A DNA stretch of 25,770 bases from NCBI GenBank assembly GCA_002179805.1, contig NAVB01001750.1, positions 1 through 25,770 on the forward strand, in the 5' to 3' direction. The DNA is from Acanthamoeba lenticulata (Eukaryota; Discosea; Longamoebia; Acanthamoebidae). Made by a program: the position numbers and the translations under genes. Within the stretch, counting starts at the first letter, position 1, and the number at the start of each line of letters is the position of its first letter. Shown piece after piece: positions 1 to 9,900 of the stretch. The notes below the pieces were generated by a model, which saw nothing but the letters and a program-made list of their open reading frames with translations, was not told where the DNA came from and searched no databases.

Positions 1-6
1 AGGAGG

Positions 7-733
7 TCATACCACTACAGACTGCTTCGGTACGGGGTTGAGTAAGTCGGCCAGGCTGATCCGTCGATGCAGTGAAGCAAGATGGAAGGATGTGTAGCCG
101 TCAAAGTCCTTTGCTTCTGAATCGGCGCCAGCATTCAACAGGTACCTAAAGGAAACCGTCAGCATTCTGTATGCACAGTGTGTCACTCCCTTGAAAGTAC
201 CGAGCACACTCGAGCGAGCCATGCTCTGCAGCGTAGTGCAATGGTGTCCTACCACCCACTATGAATAGGGGCACCAGCTGCTCCAGCACAACCATACGCT
301 CTTCGCTGCAAGCATGAAAGTCGGCCCCTGCCTCCACCAACATCTAATCCTTGTTGATGGAAGCTTGAACAACAAGCTCAACCTTCCCAGTGGAGGCTGC
401 ACGTACTTGCACACAGTGCAGCTGGTTTTCCATCGCTGCCAAGTGGAGCGGCGTGTGGCCAGCACCATCTCGAATGTCAACTTGGGCGCCATTGCGCAGC
501 AATAGTTTGACTACTTCGTCGTGCCCACGACTCGCTGCGAGATGCAGCAGGCTGTGGGACCAGACTTTAGTCACGACTAAAGGTTGTGTTGTGGGTGGGG
601 GGGGGTACCTGTAGCCCTGCTCATTGCTTGTGTTGAAACACAAGCCATCTTGGCCCAAAGCTTTTAGAAGGGCGACATCCCCCGCGAGAGCAGCTGCTGC
701 CGCCTGCTGAACCCTTGCTGCGATATCGCCCAT
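7..733 (-). CDS. Ankyrin-repeat protein (5 exons, 170 aa)
   Basis: Exons on the minus strand are 733-609, 551-407, 343-298, 258-201 and 145-7. All junctions are GT-AG and in phase, ending in TGA at 9-7. Ankyrin signatures recur at about 33-residue spacing, including SLLHLAASRGHDEVVKLLL, GHTPLHLAAMEN, GRTPLHYAAEHG and GYTSFHLASLHR. That gives about four repeats after a short Ala-rich N-terminal helix. Ankyrin repeats are protein-binding scaffolds, and no catalytic or membrane segment is present, so the partner cannot be named. The 39-nt third intron (297-259) is a multiple of three and open, but removing it restores the repeat spacing. I chose the ATG at 733 because the upstream ATG at 826 adds an unrelated basic stretch. 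A GTACCG donor near the 3' end would allow further exons beyond the left edge, so the C-terminus is less certain. Confidence 0.8.
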
Positions 734-870
734 GACGACAAGTTTTCTTTTTGCGTTTGGGACACAAGAAAAAGCTTTGCGTGTGCAAAAACATTTTTCT
801 TCTTGTCTGTACATTGTAGGGACCAAGGATGGCCACCCACGCAGCGTGCTGGCTCACTCTAACTGTAGTT

Positions 871-1456
871 TCAGGTCAAACTGATCAACACAAACCAAAA
901 CACGGTGTGCACACTGGGGAAGAAGCGTACGCGGAAGAGGCGTCTGATGAATGCCGTGTGGTAGCGGAGCACAGAGAGGACGAGCAGAAGCGCTATGCCA
1001 CAGAGCAGCGAAAGCACAACCACAAGCGTAAGGACCGGCTTGACCGCTGCATAATGTGCGAGGTGAGGCACATGGATCATGTCGCGCAGGTGGTCAGTTA
1101 CTGAGGGAGGAGGCCACACCGAGACAGGATGACTCTATCACAACGGCGTCTTTGCACTTTGAGGCCTTCTCCCAGCACGCCTCCTTGGTACAATGCGAAC
1201 AATCTCCTACGCCTTTGCCAGGCAAAGGAACGACGCACCGCTTAACAACCGTTGTGCACGGCTGGCCCGCCTATTGCGACAAAGGTTCTTGGAGGTGGGT
1301 ACCGAAAGCTGTTACGGCAGGGTCGGTGCAATCGCCGGTGAGGTGCGCGCAGCAGTTGCAATGGCACATAGCACCTCCAGCGCCTGCAACAAGGCACGCC
1401 CAGCCCATGAAGAGGAGGAGCCATAGACCCAACATCCTCAACCGCGTGAGGTTCAT
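871..1456 (-). CDS. Small Cys-rich signal-peptide protein with one transmembrane helix
   Basis: Not recognised as a known family. Exons are 1456-1316, 1270-1120 and 1046-871, with introns of 45 and 73 nt and all phases matching (155 aa). Residues 1-26 form a signal peptide: LRMLGLWLLLFMGWACLVAGAG after a basic start. The mature N-terminal part is very cysteine-rich (12 Cys within about 75 residues, including the cluster CHCNCC and a CSHC..ACW..SKC pattern reminiscent of PSI/plexin-type domains). A strong helix follows (LTLVVVLSLLCGIALLLVL), then a short basic tail (RRLFR). This predicts a type I surface or endomembrane protein with a disulphide-bonded ectodomain. The last exon either reads to the stop at 871 or splices from a GTACGC donor to end at about 854. 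The start lies 90 bp from the next gene's start, in a divergent pair. Confidence 0.6.
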
Positions 1457-1546
1457 GGCGCCAGGAAAAGAAGGAAAAAAGAAAAATACAGAAAATAGAG
1501 CCATGGCACAAAAGGTGCGCGCAAACCAACGAACGCACCACCAGCC
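1457..1546. promoter_or_regulatory. 90-bp divergent intergenic region
   Basis: This stretch separates the start codons of the Cys-rich membrane protein (minus) and the 231-aa unknown protein (plus). It must hold both 5' leaders and, presumably, a shared promoter. It contains an A/G-rich block (1463-1500) that reads as a polypyrimidine tract on the minus strand. No TATA box is recognisable. Promoter function is inferred from position only. Confidence 0.4.
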
Positions 1547-2719
1547 ATGGCTCTGCCCCTCTGGGTTGCGGCCAAGATTTCTCTCAAGGTGGGCTGCACA
1601 TATGTGGGCAAGTTTGCCACCAAGTCTATGCTCGGACCCCTCACCAAAGCCCTTCTCTCCTCTCCGGTACTTCTCACCACCGTGCTCTCTAAGCTCAAGG
1701 AGACGCTCCTCACTCGTGACGGTACCGGGACGGGCGCCAATGCAGGTAGCAGGCAAAGTGCTGGGTCGTATGACACGTTTTGGGTTGGAGAAGGGTGTGG
1801 GGCGCCTTCTTGGCGCTAACTCCTTGTTTGTGAACCGAGGGCCCTTCGACTACACGACGTGGACGCACGAGGAAACCATTGCAGCCACCATTGCTGTTGA
1901 GGTTGTTGTTGTTGTTGTTGTTGGGGTCCAGTCGTGCATTGCTTGTTCACTTCTTACGCTAGCGCGTTATGACAGGTGGCAGAGGCAAAGGGGCCGGGGG
2001 AGCGGGCCCGGTTCGCAGCCTTGCGGGCGGTATCCCCTGCTCTCCGGTTGCGACTCAAGCACATCCGCCAGGCGCGCCAGGATGGCTCCCTGCCCGTACG
2101 TTTTTCTGGCGAGCTCTGCTTTCAGCATAGCCACAGTCAGTAGGTCCCCAGGCCTCATCAGGTGCCCTTCGTTGTTGTTTTTTTCTAGCCCACGAGCTTG
2201 CGGGCCAAGCTCTACTCGCTACTGGAGCCCATGCCCGTATGTCCCAACTTGACTCGTGACCACCCAGAGGCAATAGCGGAAGTCATGGAGGCTTATCTTC
2301 GTGAGCGAGCCCACGGCAAAGGTGTCTCTCTTCCCCCCCCCCCCCAATCTCCTCTCTCCTCTCCCTCCCGTCTTTGTGCACCGGATATTCAGGCTAACCA
2401 TCGTGTGAGTGAGGTCCTCAGGACTGAGGAAGAAGTGGGAGCGCTACAAGTGGCACAAGCTGCTGCGCGCCATCGATCGCCTGGAGAATTACGAGTTTGT
2501 GAAGATGCTCCAAATTCTGCACCGGTGGCAAGCGCCGGCCCTCTTCTCTCGTGAGCGCCACGAGCTGAGCGCCAGCCGCACCAAAGCACCCGCGCATGGC
2601 CTACACACGCAAAAACACGCCCAAACAGCCACACAACCGGCACCATCGTCCGCGTCAACAACCAGTTCCCCCGGCCTGTAGGCGAGGCAGCCTGCGAGGA
2701 CGGTGCAATTCGCTCGTGA
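1547..2719 (+). CDS. Unrecognised 231-aa protein (6 exons)
   Basis: Exons are 1547-1666, 1746-1901, 1976-2095, 2189-2321, 2422-2550 and 2682-2719. The phases agree at every junction and the frame closes at TGA 2717-2719. The N-terminus is amphipathic and lacks acidic residues (ALPLWVAAKISLKVGCTYVG), which would suit a mitochondrial presequence, but this is only inference. The body is rich in Arg, Lys, Glu and Leu and largely helical, with a basic aromatic stretch (LRKKWERYKWHKLLRAIDR) near residues 177-195. No family motif is visible. The donor of intron 2 is an unusual GTTGTT repeat, so the exon 2 boundary could shift by one or two codons. Intron 4 carries a C13 tract directly after its donor. 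The gene converges on the aldo-keto reductase, 135 bp away. Confidence 0.6.
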
Positions 2720-2854
2720 CAGTGCCAGCCACAAGGTCTGCCTTCTTGGGTGTCGACGAGCAGCAGTTTTGTTTTTGTTTTTGTTTTTGGAAGGAAGAAC
2801 ATGATCATGTTTACAGCAACCCACGTTGATCGTGCGCTACGGTCTTGGGCCACA
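2720..2854. other. Convergent 3' intergenic region with TTTTTG repeat
   Basis: This 135-bp stretch lies between two stop codons on opposite strands, so it holds both 3' untranslated regions. It contains a (TTTTTG)n tract at about 2767-2790. On the minus strand that tract is A-rich and may lie in the 3' UTR of the aldo-keto reductase. No gene is seen. Confidence 0.5.
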
Positions 2855-4294
2855 CTAGTGCCATTGGCCGGGTACCCAGCCCGCAATGTAGCGCTTGCCA
2901 CAATGGAGACCGTCGAGCTGCGCCACTTCATCAGGCTCAAGAGAAAAGGAGAAGATGTCGGCATTGGCGCGTAGGTGTTGACGCTGCGATGTGCGGGGAA
3001 TCACGGCTGCCCCGTGTTCGATGCTCCATCGTAGCGCCACTTGGGCAGGCGTTCGGTCCTTCTGTTCGGACAGTGCCAGGAGCTGCCTGGCGCTAAGCAG
3101 CTCTTTGCCCTGTCCGAGGGGAGAGTAGGCCGTCACCTGAGCACACCAGCACACCAGCAGGCAGAAGGATCATAATCCATGAGGCGTCTGTTGGCAGACT
3201 CACGACACTCTCCTCTCTATCAGGGAGAAGGCACACGAACCACGATGTTGTGCTCGCGACAGAAGCGGAGGAGGTCCGGCTGGTAGAGGTACGGATGCAT
3301 CTCGATCTGATTGACCGCTGGCGGGATCGAAGCAAAGCCCAAAACATGCTCCAGCTGCGCCACGGTAAAATTGGACACTCCTAGCGACTTGACCCAGCCC
3401 CGCGCCACGAGGCCCTGTCCTCGCCACCGAAGAAACGAGTCGTGTGTTGGAGGCGGCCACTAATGATGATCACGATCATCATCCTCTCTCGCTCTCCAGC
3501 TGGGCAGCTGAGCCACCGCACCTCCATGGCACGCCACGTCTCCTGCAGCGAAGTGTGCCGGTCGATGTACTCCTCGCGAAGGAAACCGGCCCTGCGAAGA
3601 GGCGGGCGGGCATCAGGCACCATCGCCACGGGCCAATGCATGAGATACAGGTCGAGATAGTCCACACGCAAGTCCTGTTCTCGCGCGCACACGGCGCACT
3701 ATTAGTGGGTTGGGGGGGATATTTGGGGGGGAGGGGGAGCTGCAGTGCGGGCGCTTGCTGGCGGCGTCTTTGCAGCACCAGTAAGCTCTGGCGCGCGGCC
3801 TCAACAACAAGCTCTGGACGATGGTGCGTATTCCATAGCTTAGACGTGATGAACAAGTCCTCCCGATGCAATGTTACGTTGGGCCTGTCCATCTCTAACT
3901 TTTCTGCACACCACACACACCGCACATTAACGCGTTGGGGTCAACCGGTTGCAACCGGTTTGTTTGAGAGCACTGGCCCTACCCGCTCGGACTGACGGCA
4001 CAAGGAGTCGTTGCAGGGCGGCCCCGACTTGCGCTTCGTTCTTGTAGAGGGCTGCACAATCAACATGGCGGTAACCCTCCTCTTCAATAGCCCACTGCAC
4101 CAGCTGCCCCACCTCTCCTTTGGGAATTCGCCACGTCCTGCGTGCAGACCGTCAGCCCACCCAGTTGAAGGACGCCAGTGCAAGAAAAGAGGAGGGAATC
4201 ACCCATAGCCGAGTAAGGGCATACGCTGGCCGCTGCTGAGCGTGGCGGTTGGCGGTTGGCCAGACCTTGAGCCTTCGTCGGTGGCAAGCTCCAT
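2855..4294 (-). CDS. Aldo-keto reductase (NADPH-dependent)
   Basis: Reduces carbonyl substrates to alcohols with NADPH in a cytosolic TIM barrel. The exact substrate cannot be read from the sequence. Exons are 4294-4203, 4137-4002, 3898-3779, 3674-3522, 3414-3241 and 3136-2855, giving 318 aa, the normal family length. The complete catalytic tetrad is present: Asp57 (YRHVDCA), Tyr62 (ALYKNE), Lys96 (FITSKLWN) and His129 (LDLYLMHWP). Other AKR hallmarks are LGVSNFT, the QIEMHPYL segment, VTAYSPLGQG and the cofactor-binding VIPRTSQRQHLRAN, where family members usually have IPKS..x.Ri.eN. Choosing the acceptor at 3675 gives ARQSLLDLRVDYLDLYL, the family-typical junction. Intron 2 contains a perfect palindrome (see findings). 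The gene diverges from the PH/CRAL-TRIO gene. Confidence 0.93.
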
Positions 4295-4493
4295 GTCGGA
4301 GGTATGGTTACAGAATGTTAAAAATTGAGAAATGAAATTGCTGGTCGCGGAAGGAGGGGTGGGTTTTCGGGTCAAAGCTGCAAAGAGGCCGCTCGCGCGA
4401 GAGGAAGTAGCAGCGCAAAGGCCCCGACGCACAACCTCGTCAGCGCTACCAAGGCCGAGAGCCATTCCAAAAAACAAGATAAGCCGGAAGGAA
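4295..4493. promoter_or_regulatory. Divergent intergenic region, AKR / PH-CRAL-TRIO
   Basis: These 199 bp separate the start codons of two divergent genes and must include both 5' leaders and promoters. The frame of the plus gene is open through 4332-4493, and an ATG at 4332 could extend its N-terminus by 54 residues. I preferred the ATG at 4494 because it places a hydrophobic segment at the very N-terminus. No TATA-like element was identified. Confidence 0.35.
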
Positions 4494-7400
4494 ATGGTCA
4501 CGCTGAGCGATTTGATCATCTACGCCGCCTGCTACACCCTGGGCGCGCTCAGCCTGTACCTGTACCAGCAGTTCTTCAACAACAATGGCAATGCACCACC
4601 GCCCCCACTACGACCACCCGCCCCACTTGTCCCAGCCCAGGGGGTAGCAGCCAAGGTGGGCATCACCGTTCCCACCAGTGCTGCCACTGTGCCGACAACC
4701 CCAACCCCACCGCCAATAACTGCACCCATAGCAGCACCACAACCCCCAAACACCACCATCGCGGCCACCAACAAGACCGAGACAGCGGCGGGCAAAGGCC
4801 CGGCAGAAACCAAGAAGAGGAGCAACAGGAAGGCTTCGCCTAAACGGGGAGGCGACGTGGCGAAAAACGACGCCCGTGTGACTGAGGTCCGCTCGTCCTC
4901 CTCGTCGTCCGTGCCGGTGGAGAACAACTGGCAGGAGCGCGAGGATGAGGAGCGCTCGCCTACCACGAGCATGGGCAGCTCGGCCGACTGGAGCTCACCA
5001 CCGACGAGCCCCGCCTCCTACCCGCTCACGAGTCACGAGGAGCGCGAACTGCGCGCTCTCCGCGCCGACGTGGAGAGCCTCAAGCAGACGCTGGCTCTCG
5101 CTCACTCTCCTGGCGCCCTCCCGGCTATCGCTACTTCTGCCACCCCCACTTCCTCCACCACGACCAGGTGCCCTCCCACGTTCGCTCCTCTCCTCTTCTC
5201 CCGGCCGCATACCTGTTCTTGTTGTTGGTCGACGACCCGAGCCTTGCTCATATCGGCAGTGCCACCCGTGGCGTTGAACACACTTGGTGGGCCAACAGGA
5301 TGGTCCTGCCTGTCGATCCGGCGCTCGTGCTGGCGGGTACGCCCATGCGGCATGCACTCTCTGACAGGTCTCTCTCTCTCTCTCTCTCCTTCTCTTCTTT
5401 CTTTTCTCATTTGAGGAAGCACTTCCCTTTGGCTGCCTTTCTCCTGTGATATGTGTGTATGTGTGTGTGCCTCATGGGCGATCAACTTCGGTCGGTGCGG
5501 GGGGGGGGCAGCATCAAGTTCGCGCGGACTCCTTCGCCCACGTACGGCCCTCTCGAGACCTACACCTCGAACCTGCCCGTCGTGAAGAAAGGTATTCCCC
5601 TCGCCCCCACCCACGCCTTCCCTTTCTCGCCGGGTGCTGCTCGCTGTCGTCCTCGTCTGGCGCACGAATGATTTCTCATCTAAGGTTGCTTTACTCTTGG
5701 GGGGGGGGTCAATGGGACCCAGGCTGGCTCGACCTGCGCACGTTCAAAATGTACAACCGGCGCTACTTCCTCCTGCATGGCAACTGGCTCACCTACTTCA
5801 AGGACGAAAAGGTGCGCACTCTTGCCTTCTTGTGCCCCTTCTTAAACAACATGAATTCGCACGACTACCCCGAGAACAGGGCTTTCAAGGCATGCGATCG
5901 CGACATTTCTTTTTCTGGGGGTGGATGGGCCCTTTCGGGCTCATTTGATTTAGCGATGCGTGCGCCACGAATGTCGCCGCCTAATTTGAGCGAACTCACG
6001 CGTGCGCTTGTGGTGGTGATGGTGGCGGTGATGATGTTGTTGTTTGGGGGGGGGGGGCGACCACAGATGAAGCGGGGCGAGTGCTACGGCCACATTTGCC
6101 TCAACGCCACGGTCCAGGTCAAGGAGCTGCGCTCCAAAGAGCGCTCTTTCCTCCTCCAGAACAATGTATTCTCCCCCTTGTCCTCTCTCATCTTCCCATT
6201 TGGTAGTCCCAATCTCTCCCCCCCCCCCACCAAACATGATGGGCCTCCTTCATGAGCGCGCTGGCTGCAAATGATCGATGTGCCCAATGATGGCGCTGGC
6301 CGATGATAACGCCCCCGTCTCATCCTATCCCCTCCCCAAACCACCACCACCACCACTACTACTCCCTCCACACACGTTCTCCCATCGGCCTCAAGTCCAA
6401 AGCCGAGTCACTGTTCCGTTCGCGGGGACCCGGCATCAACGCCGCCACCAGCCACCGGTACGCAACTCGCGAGGGGGGTGCACATCCGTTTGGCGGGTGG
6501 CCACACCTGCCTCACCTGTGCCCGCACCGAAATATTATTTATATATATATACACACACACATATGTACACACACTGACATGCGCACGGCGTGCCGCACCC
6601 CTCCCTGTGACACGATAATTGCGGCGATCCCTATTTTTATTCTTATGTATTATTGTCCTGTATTATTTAGGATGATGCACGCCGCGAGCAGCAAGGTTGT
6701 GATCCGAGCGGACCTGCAGGAGCTGACCACTGAGTGGGTGCTCGCTATCACGTCCATCGTCACCGAGCTCGCTCGTGCGTTTCCGCTCGTCTGCACCGGC
6801 GCCTCCTCTTCCGCTGCGCTTTTTCTCGTCACAAGTTACACGTGTTGCGCTCACAAGCATACGCACGCTTGCATGTGTACACACACACACACACACAACG
6901 GCGCGCAATCCCGTAATTGCGCAGAGCCGGGGACGGCGATGTACTACCCGGTGTCGGAGACCGGGAGCGAGGGCGGCGAGAGCCCACAGCAGCAGCGCTC
7001 CTACCACCAAGGGGCTGTCGAGTCCGCCTCCCTCGGAGGCGAAAGGCGCACCCGGGGCCTTGGGCGCTCCCGGACGCCCGAGGCGGGTCGTAAGACGGAG
7101 CTTGTCCGCATGGCCACCACACCCCTGGGCGAGCGTTGGAAGAAGCAGACCAATGACACCACGAACGAAGTCGTTGCAGTCACCTCCTTGTCTGCTTCGG
7201 TGGGCTCGCGCACGGTCTCGACACCGATGGACACTTCCTCCTCCTCCTCCTCCTCCTTGTTGTTGTCGTCCTCGCACAGACGATGCCGGAGCGACGAGGA
7301 GGACGAGGGCCTCAACCGCAGCGCGGTGGGACTCGGCGATGAAGACGAAGAGGACACGTCGTCTGATGAGGCCGTGGAAGAGGAGGAGGAGCGCCCCTTT

Positions 7401-9149
7401 GATGACCACGCCGACTCGAGCACTGATTCAGCGCCCGAAGAGCCCTACGCCGTTGAGGAGCGCTACGACTACAAGTGGCCCGCCGAGCAGATGGTGCCCG
7501 CCCCCACTCATCCCCTCCCCTTCCTCCTCCTCCTCCTCCTCCTCCTTCTCCTCCTTGCCGTCGGTACACGCCGGACGCACGTGCCCATGCGCACAGGAGA
7601 CACACACGCACCCTCTGCCCCATCATCCATGCCCCCTCCCCCCCCAAACCCTCCCTTGTAAGCAGGCGTTTTTATTGGGTGGGGGGGGGGGCTGATCGGC
7701 TCATGTTCATCCACTTCCACTTGTGGTGTGGGGTTGGGCACACAGGCTGCGGTCGAGGAGCTGAAGGTCCGGCTGGGCGACACCTACCGAGCCGAGAGGT
7801 GCGACGAGCCTATGCTCTGGCGCTTCCTCAAGGCGCGTCAATTCGACACGGCGCTGGCGCACCATATGATCAACGAGTACCTGGTGCGCGGTCTCCAACC
7901 ATTCTCGCGCGTACTGGTGTGGGCGGTATTTGGTCCCTAACTTGGCGTTTGTTGCATCGGCAACAGGAGTGGCGAAGGCAGTACCGGCCGAGCGAGATTC
8001 CTGTGGAAGAGATTCAGGATGAGATCACGCTGGGCAAGGCCTACTTCATCGGCTACGACCTTCTTCGGCGCCCCATCATGGTGTGCCACCCGGGCCGCCA
8101 CAACCCCAAAGTACGCCATTCCCCCCCCCCCCCATTAAAAGGCAGTAAAGCATCTTCATCCCAACACCTGTGTGCATATGTTTGTGTGTGTGTGGGGCGT
8201 TGGGGGGGGGGATGATTGGCACAGACCTCGCCCACGGACCACTTCATGCGATTCGTCTGTTTCATGATCGAGGCCGCGATCGCTCAGTACGAACACTCCC
8301 CCGCTAATCCGGCCCGCCTATCTTGATCCACTCTTTTGGATATCTCCTCCTCCCCTGGGCCGGCGGGGGAATCGCTTGCCCTCAGGGGACCGTTAAAGGC
8401 GGGATTTCGGGGAGAGGGCGGAGGGCGTGTCCACCGCTCATCACTCTGCTCTATTTCGCTCTCTCTCTCTCTCTCTCCTCTTTGTCTGTCTGTCTGTCTT
8501 GCGTGGGCAGCATGAGGCCGCCGGTCATTCAGTTCACGGCGATCATCGACATGCATGACTTTGGCATGTCGAGCCTGGACTCCAACATGGCCAAGACGGC
8601 CGCCCATATGCTGCAGAGCTACTACCCTGAACGGTAACGTTTTGCCCTCCACATCCCTTCCCCCTTGAAACGTGACCAAAACTGGGCGCATCGGGTTTGG
8701 TGGGGGGCAACATAGGCTCGGCGTCTTGGTGGCGGTCAACTGTGGAATGGTGATCAACGTGGCGTGGCGAATGGTCAAATCACTGCTGGATGAGCGCACG
8801 CGGGACAAAATCAATTTCATCAAAGGCGTCAAGGACGTGCCCAAGCTCGGCATCTTTGACCTGGACAATCTGCCCGCCCAATACGGGGGTGCGTAGCTCC
8901 CTCCGCCTTCCCCCCCCCCCTTCTTCCCACTATGCACGACTCATCGATGGTCAATGCCCAACAGGCAACTCGAGTCGCGTGGTGCCGCCAGGATCCTACG
9001 GCCTTGAGTTTCTCGAGTGAGGCCCCAAAGAGTTCTTGGATTTATCAAATCAAATAGTAAATCATGTGCAACCGGTTTTTCTTTTCTTTTCAAGATCCCA
9101 TAAGCGAAGGCGCCAGGAGGAGCGGGAAGAGGCCAACGAGCTGGCCTGA
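4494..9149 (+). CDS. Membrane-anchored PH and CRAL-TRIO (Sec14) domain protein
   Basis: Likely a lipid-binding or phosphoinositide-responsive transfer protein. Supported exons are 4494-5167, 5512-5591, 5723-5811, 6067-6165, (6183-6460 unresolved), 6671-6774, 6925-7493, 7746-7883, 7967-8110, 8225-8286, 8511-8633, 8716-8888, 8965-9016 and 9095-9149. From 6671 on, all phases match to TGA 9147-9149. In order, the product has: an N-terminal hydrophobic helix (LIIYAACYTLGALSLYLY); a Pro/Thr-rich disordered stretch with a short coiled coil; a PH domain beginning GWLDLRTFKMYNRRYFLL and closing with a C-terminal helix (LQELTTEWVLAI); a long acidic Ser-rich linker; then a CRAL-TRIO N-lobe (MLWRFLKARQFD, EWRRQY) and lipid pocket (QFTAIIDMHDFG, SYYPERLGVLVAVN). 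It ends in a charged tail (HKRRRQEEREEANELA). The middle of the PH domain could not be assembled cleanly, so a sequence error or an unusual intron there is possible. Confidence 0.85.
6537..6574 (+). repeat. TA/CA microsatellite
   Basis: A run of TA dinucleotides passes into CA dinucleotides, inside an intron of the PH/CRAL-TRIO gene. It is a simple repeat with no visible function. Confidence 0.7.
7638..7691 (+). repeat. Intronic C8 / G11 homopolymer pair
   Basis: In the intron 7494-7745, C8 (7638-7645) is followed 35 nt later by G11 (7681-7691). More C-rich sequence lies near the donor. The order is the same (C upstream, G downstream) as in the other introns listed. Confidence 0.7.
8121..8211 (+). 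repeat. Intronic C13 / G10 homopolymer pair
   Basis: Within the 114-nt intron 8111-8224 of the PH/CRAL-TRIO gene, C13 (8121-8133) lies 10 nt after the 5' splice site. G10 (8202-8211) ends 13 nt before the 3' end. The runs are complementary and could pair, bringing the splice sites close together. Confidence 0.8.
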
Positions 9150-9900
9150 GGAAACTTTGAAGCAGGTGCCCTCGGATTACACCCTCCCTCACTATCCTCC
9201 GGGAAGGGGTTCAGACAGGGGCCCAGACTCGACTACGCCGTGCTGCCCCCCGCCATCACCCGCCGGCCCGTGCGCGCTCCTTGCGGACGCTGCGCCGTGT
9301 TGGAGGGCGGCCACAAACGGACAGCTCACCCCCCTGGCCGTTGACGTCGGGCTGTCGGCGAACATCTTTTCCAACCACCAAAAGAAAACAAAAAAACCAT
9401 TTGCGTCAATGGGCTTGCGCGCGTTTACCACATACCAGCGCCGCACCTGCTGCAGGAGGGACGGCCCGAGTGAGAATCAAATGCCTTGGTGAGGAGAAGT
9501 GCCTCCAAACGCTTTTGTTCCTCCTGCGCGCTGTTTGCGGTTTTGGGGGTTGTGGCTCGTTTTTTTATTCCAGCTGGTGAATTGGCCAATGAGAGGCCTC
9601 AGCTTGGGGCTTGTAGTTGTGTGTTGTGTCAACCGGTCAAGCTCGTGCGCGCTCTCGCGCCGGAGGTCGAGCTCGTGCCACTTTGTGCCGTCCAATCCGC
9701 GGCTTGGGCCTTTCCTGTGTTGCCTCACAGTTGCTGCTTGAACTCATGATGCACCAAGGTAAACCAGCTAACAACCTATTCGCTTTTTTTCTCCTCCCTT
9801 CTGCTGCACGAAGCCTTCGTGGTGGCGTTGGTAGTGCGTGAAGCCCCGCAGCTCGCAGCTTTATTCTGGCCCCCACGCACATTCTTCTCTTTCACCACAC
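9150..9900 (+). other. Unresolved region between two plus-strand genes
   Basis: No complete gene could be supported here. It should contain the 3' UTR of the PH/CRAL-TRIO gene and the promoter and 5' leader of the next gene. Some pieces look exonic: 9412-9469 reads GLARVYHIPAPHLLQEGRPE just before a GTGAGA donor. A good acceptor (TTTTTTTATTCCAG, ending 9573) is followed by an open Cys-containing frame to 9749. A donor AAG/GTAAAC at 9758 follows the codons ATG ATG CAC CAA. These may be 5' exons of the following disordered-protein gene or a small separate gene. The frames could not be joined convincingly. Confidence 0.35.

Noticed and set aside
1056..2252. 398-codon plus-strand frame starting inside the Cys-rich gene
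   Set aside because: It runs antisense through that gene and across introns of the 231-aa gene. Only 1746-2095 of it overlaps real exons.
6303..7661. 452-codon continuous frame in the PH/CRAL-TRIO gene
   Set aside because: It reads through introns, including TA/CA and TCC repeats. Only the parts 6671-6774 and 6925-7493 are supported as exons.
8459..8500. CT and CTGT repeats as a possible repeat array
   Set aside because: A simple microsatellite in a polypyrimidine tract just before a 3' splice site. It has no spacer structure and no CRISPR-like units.
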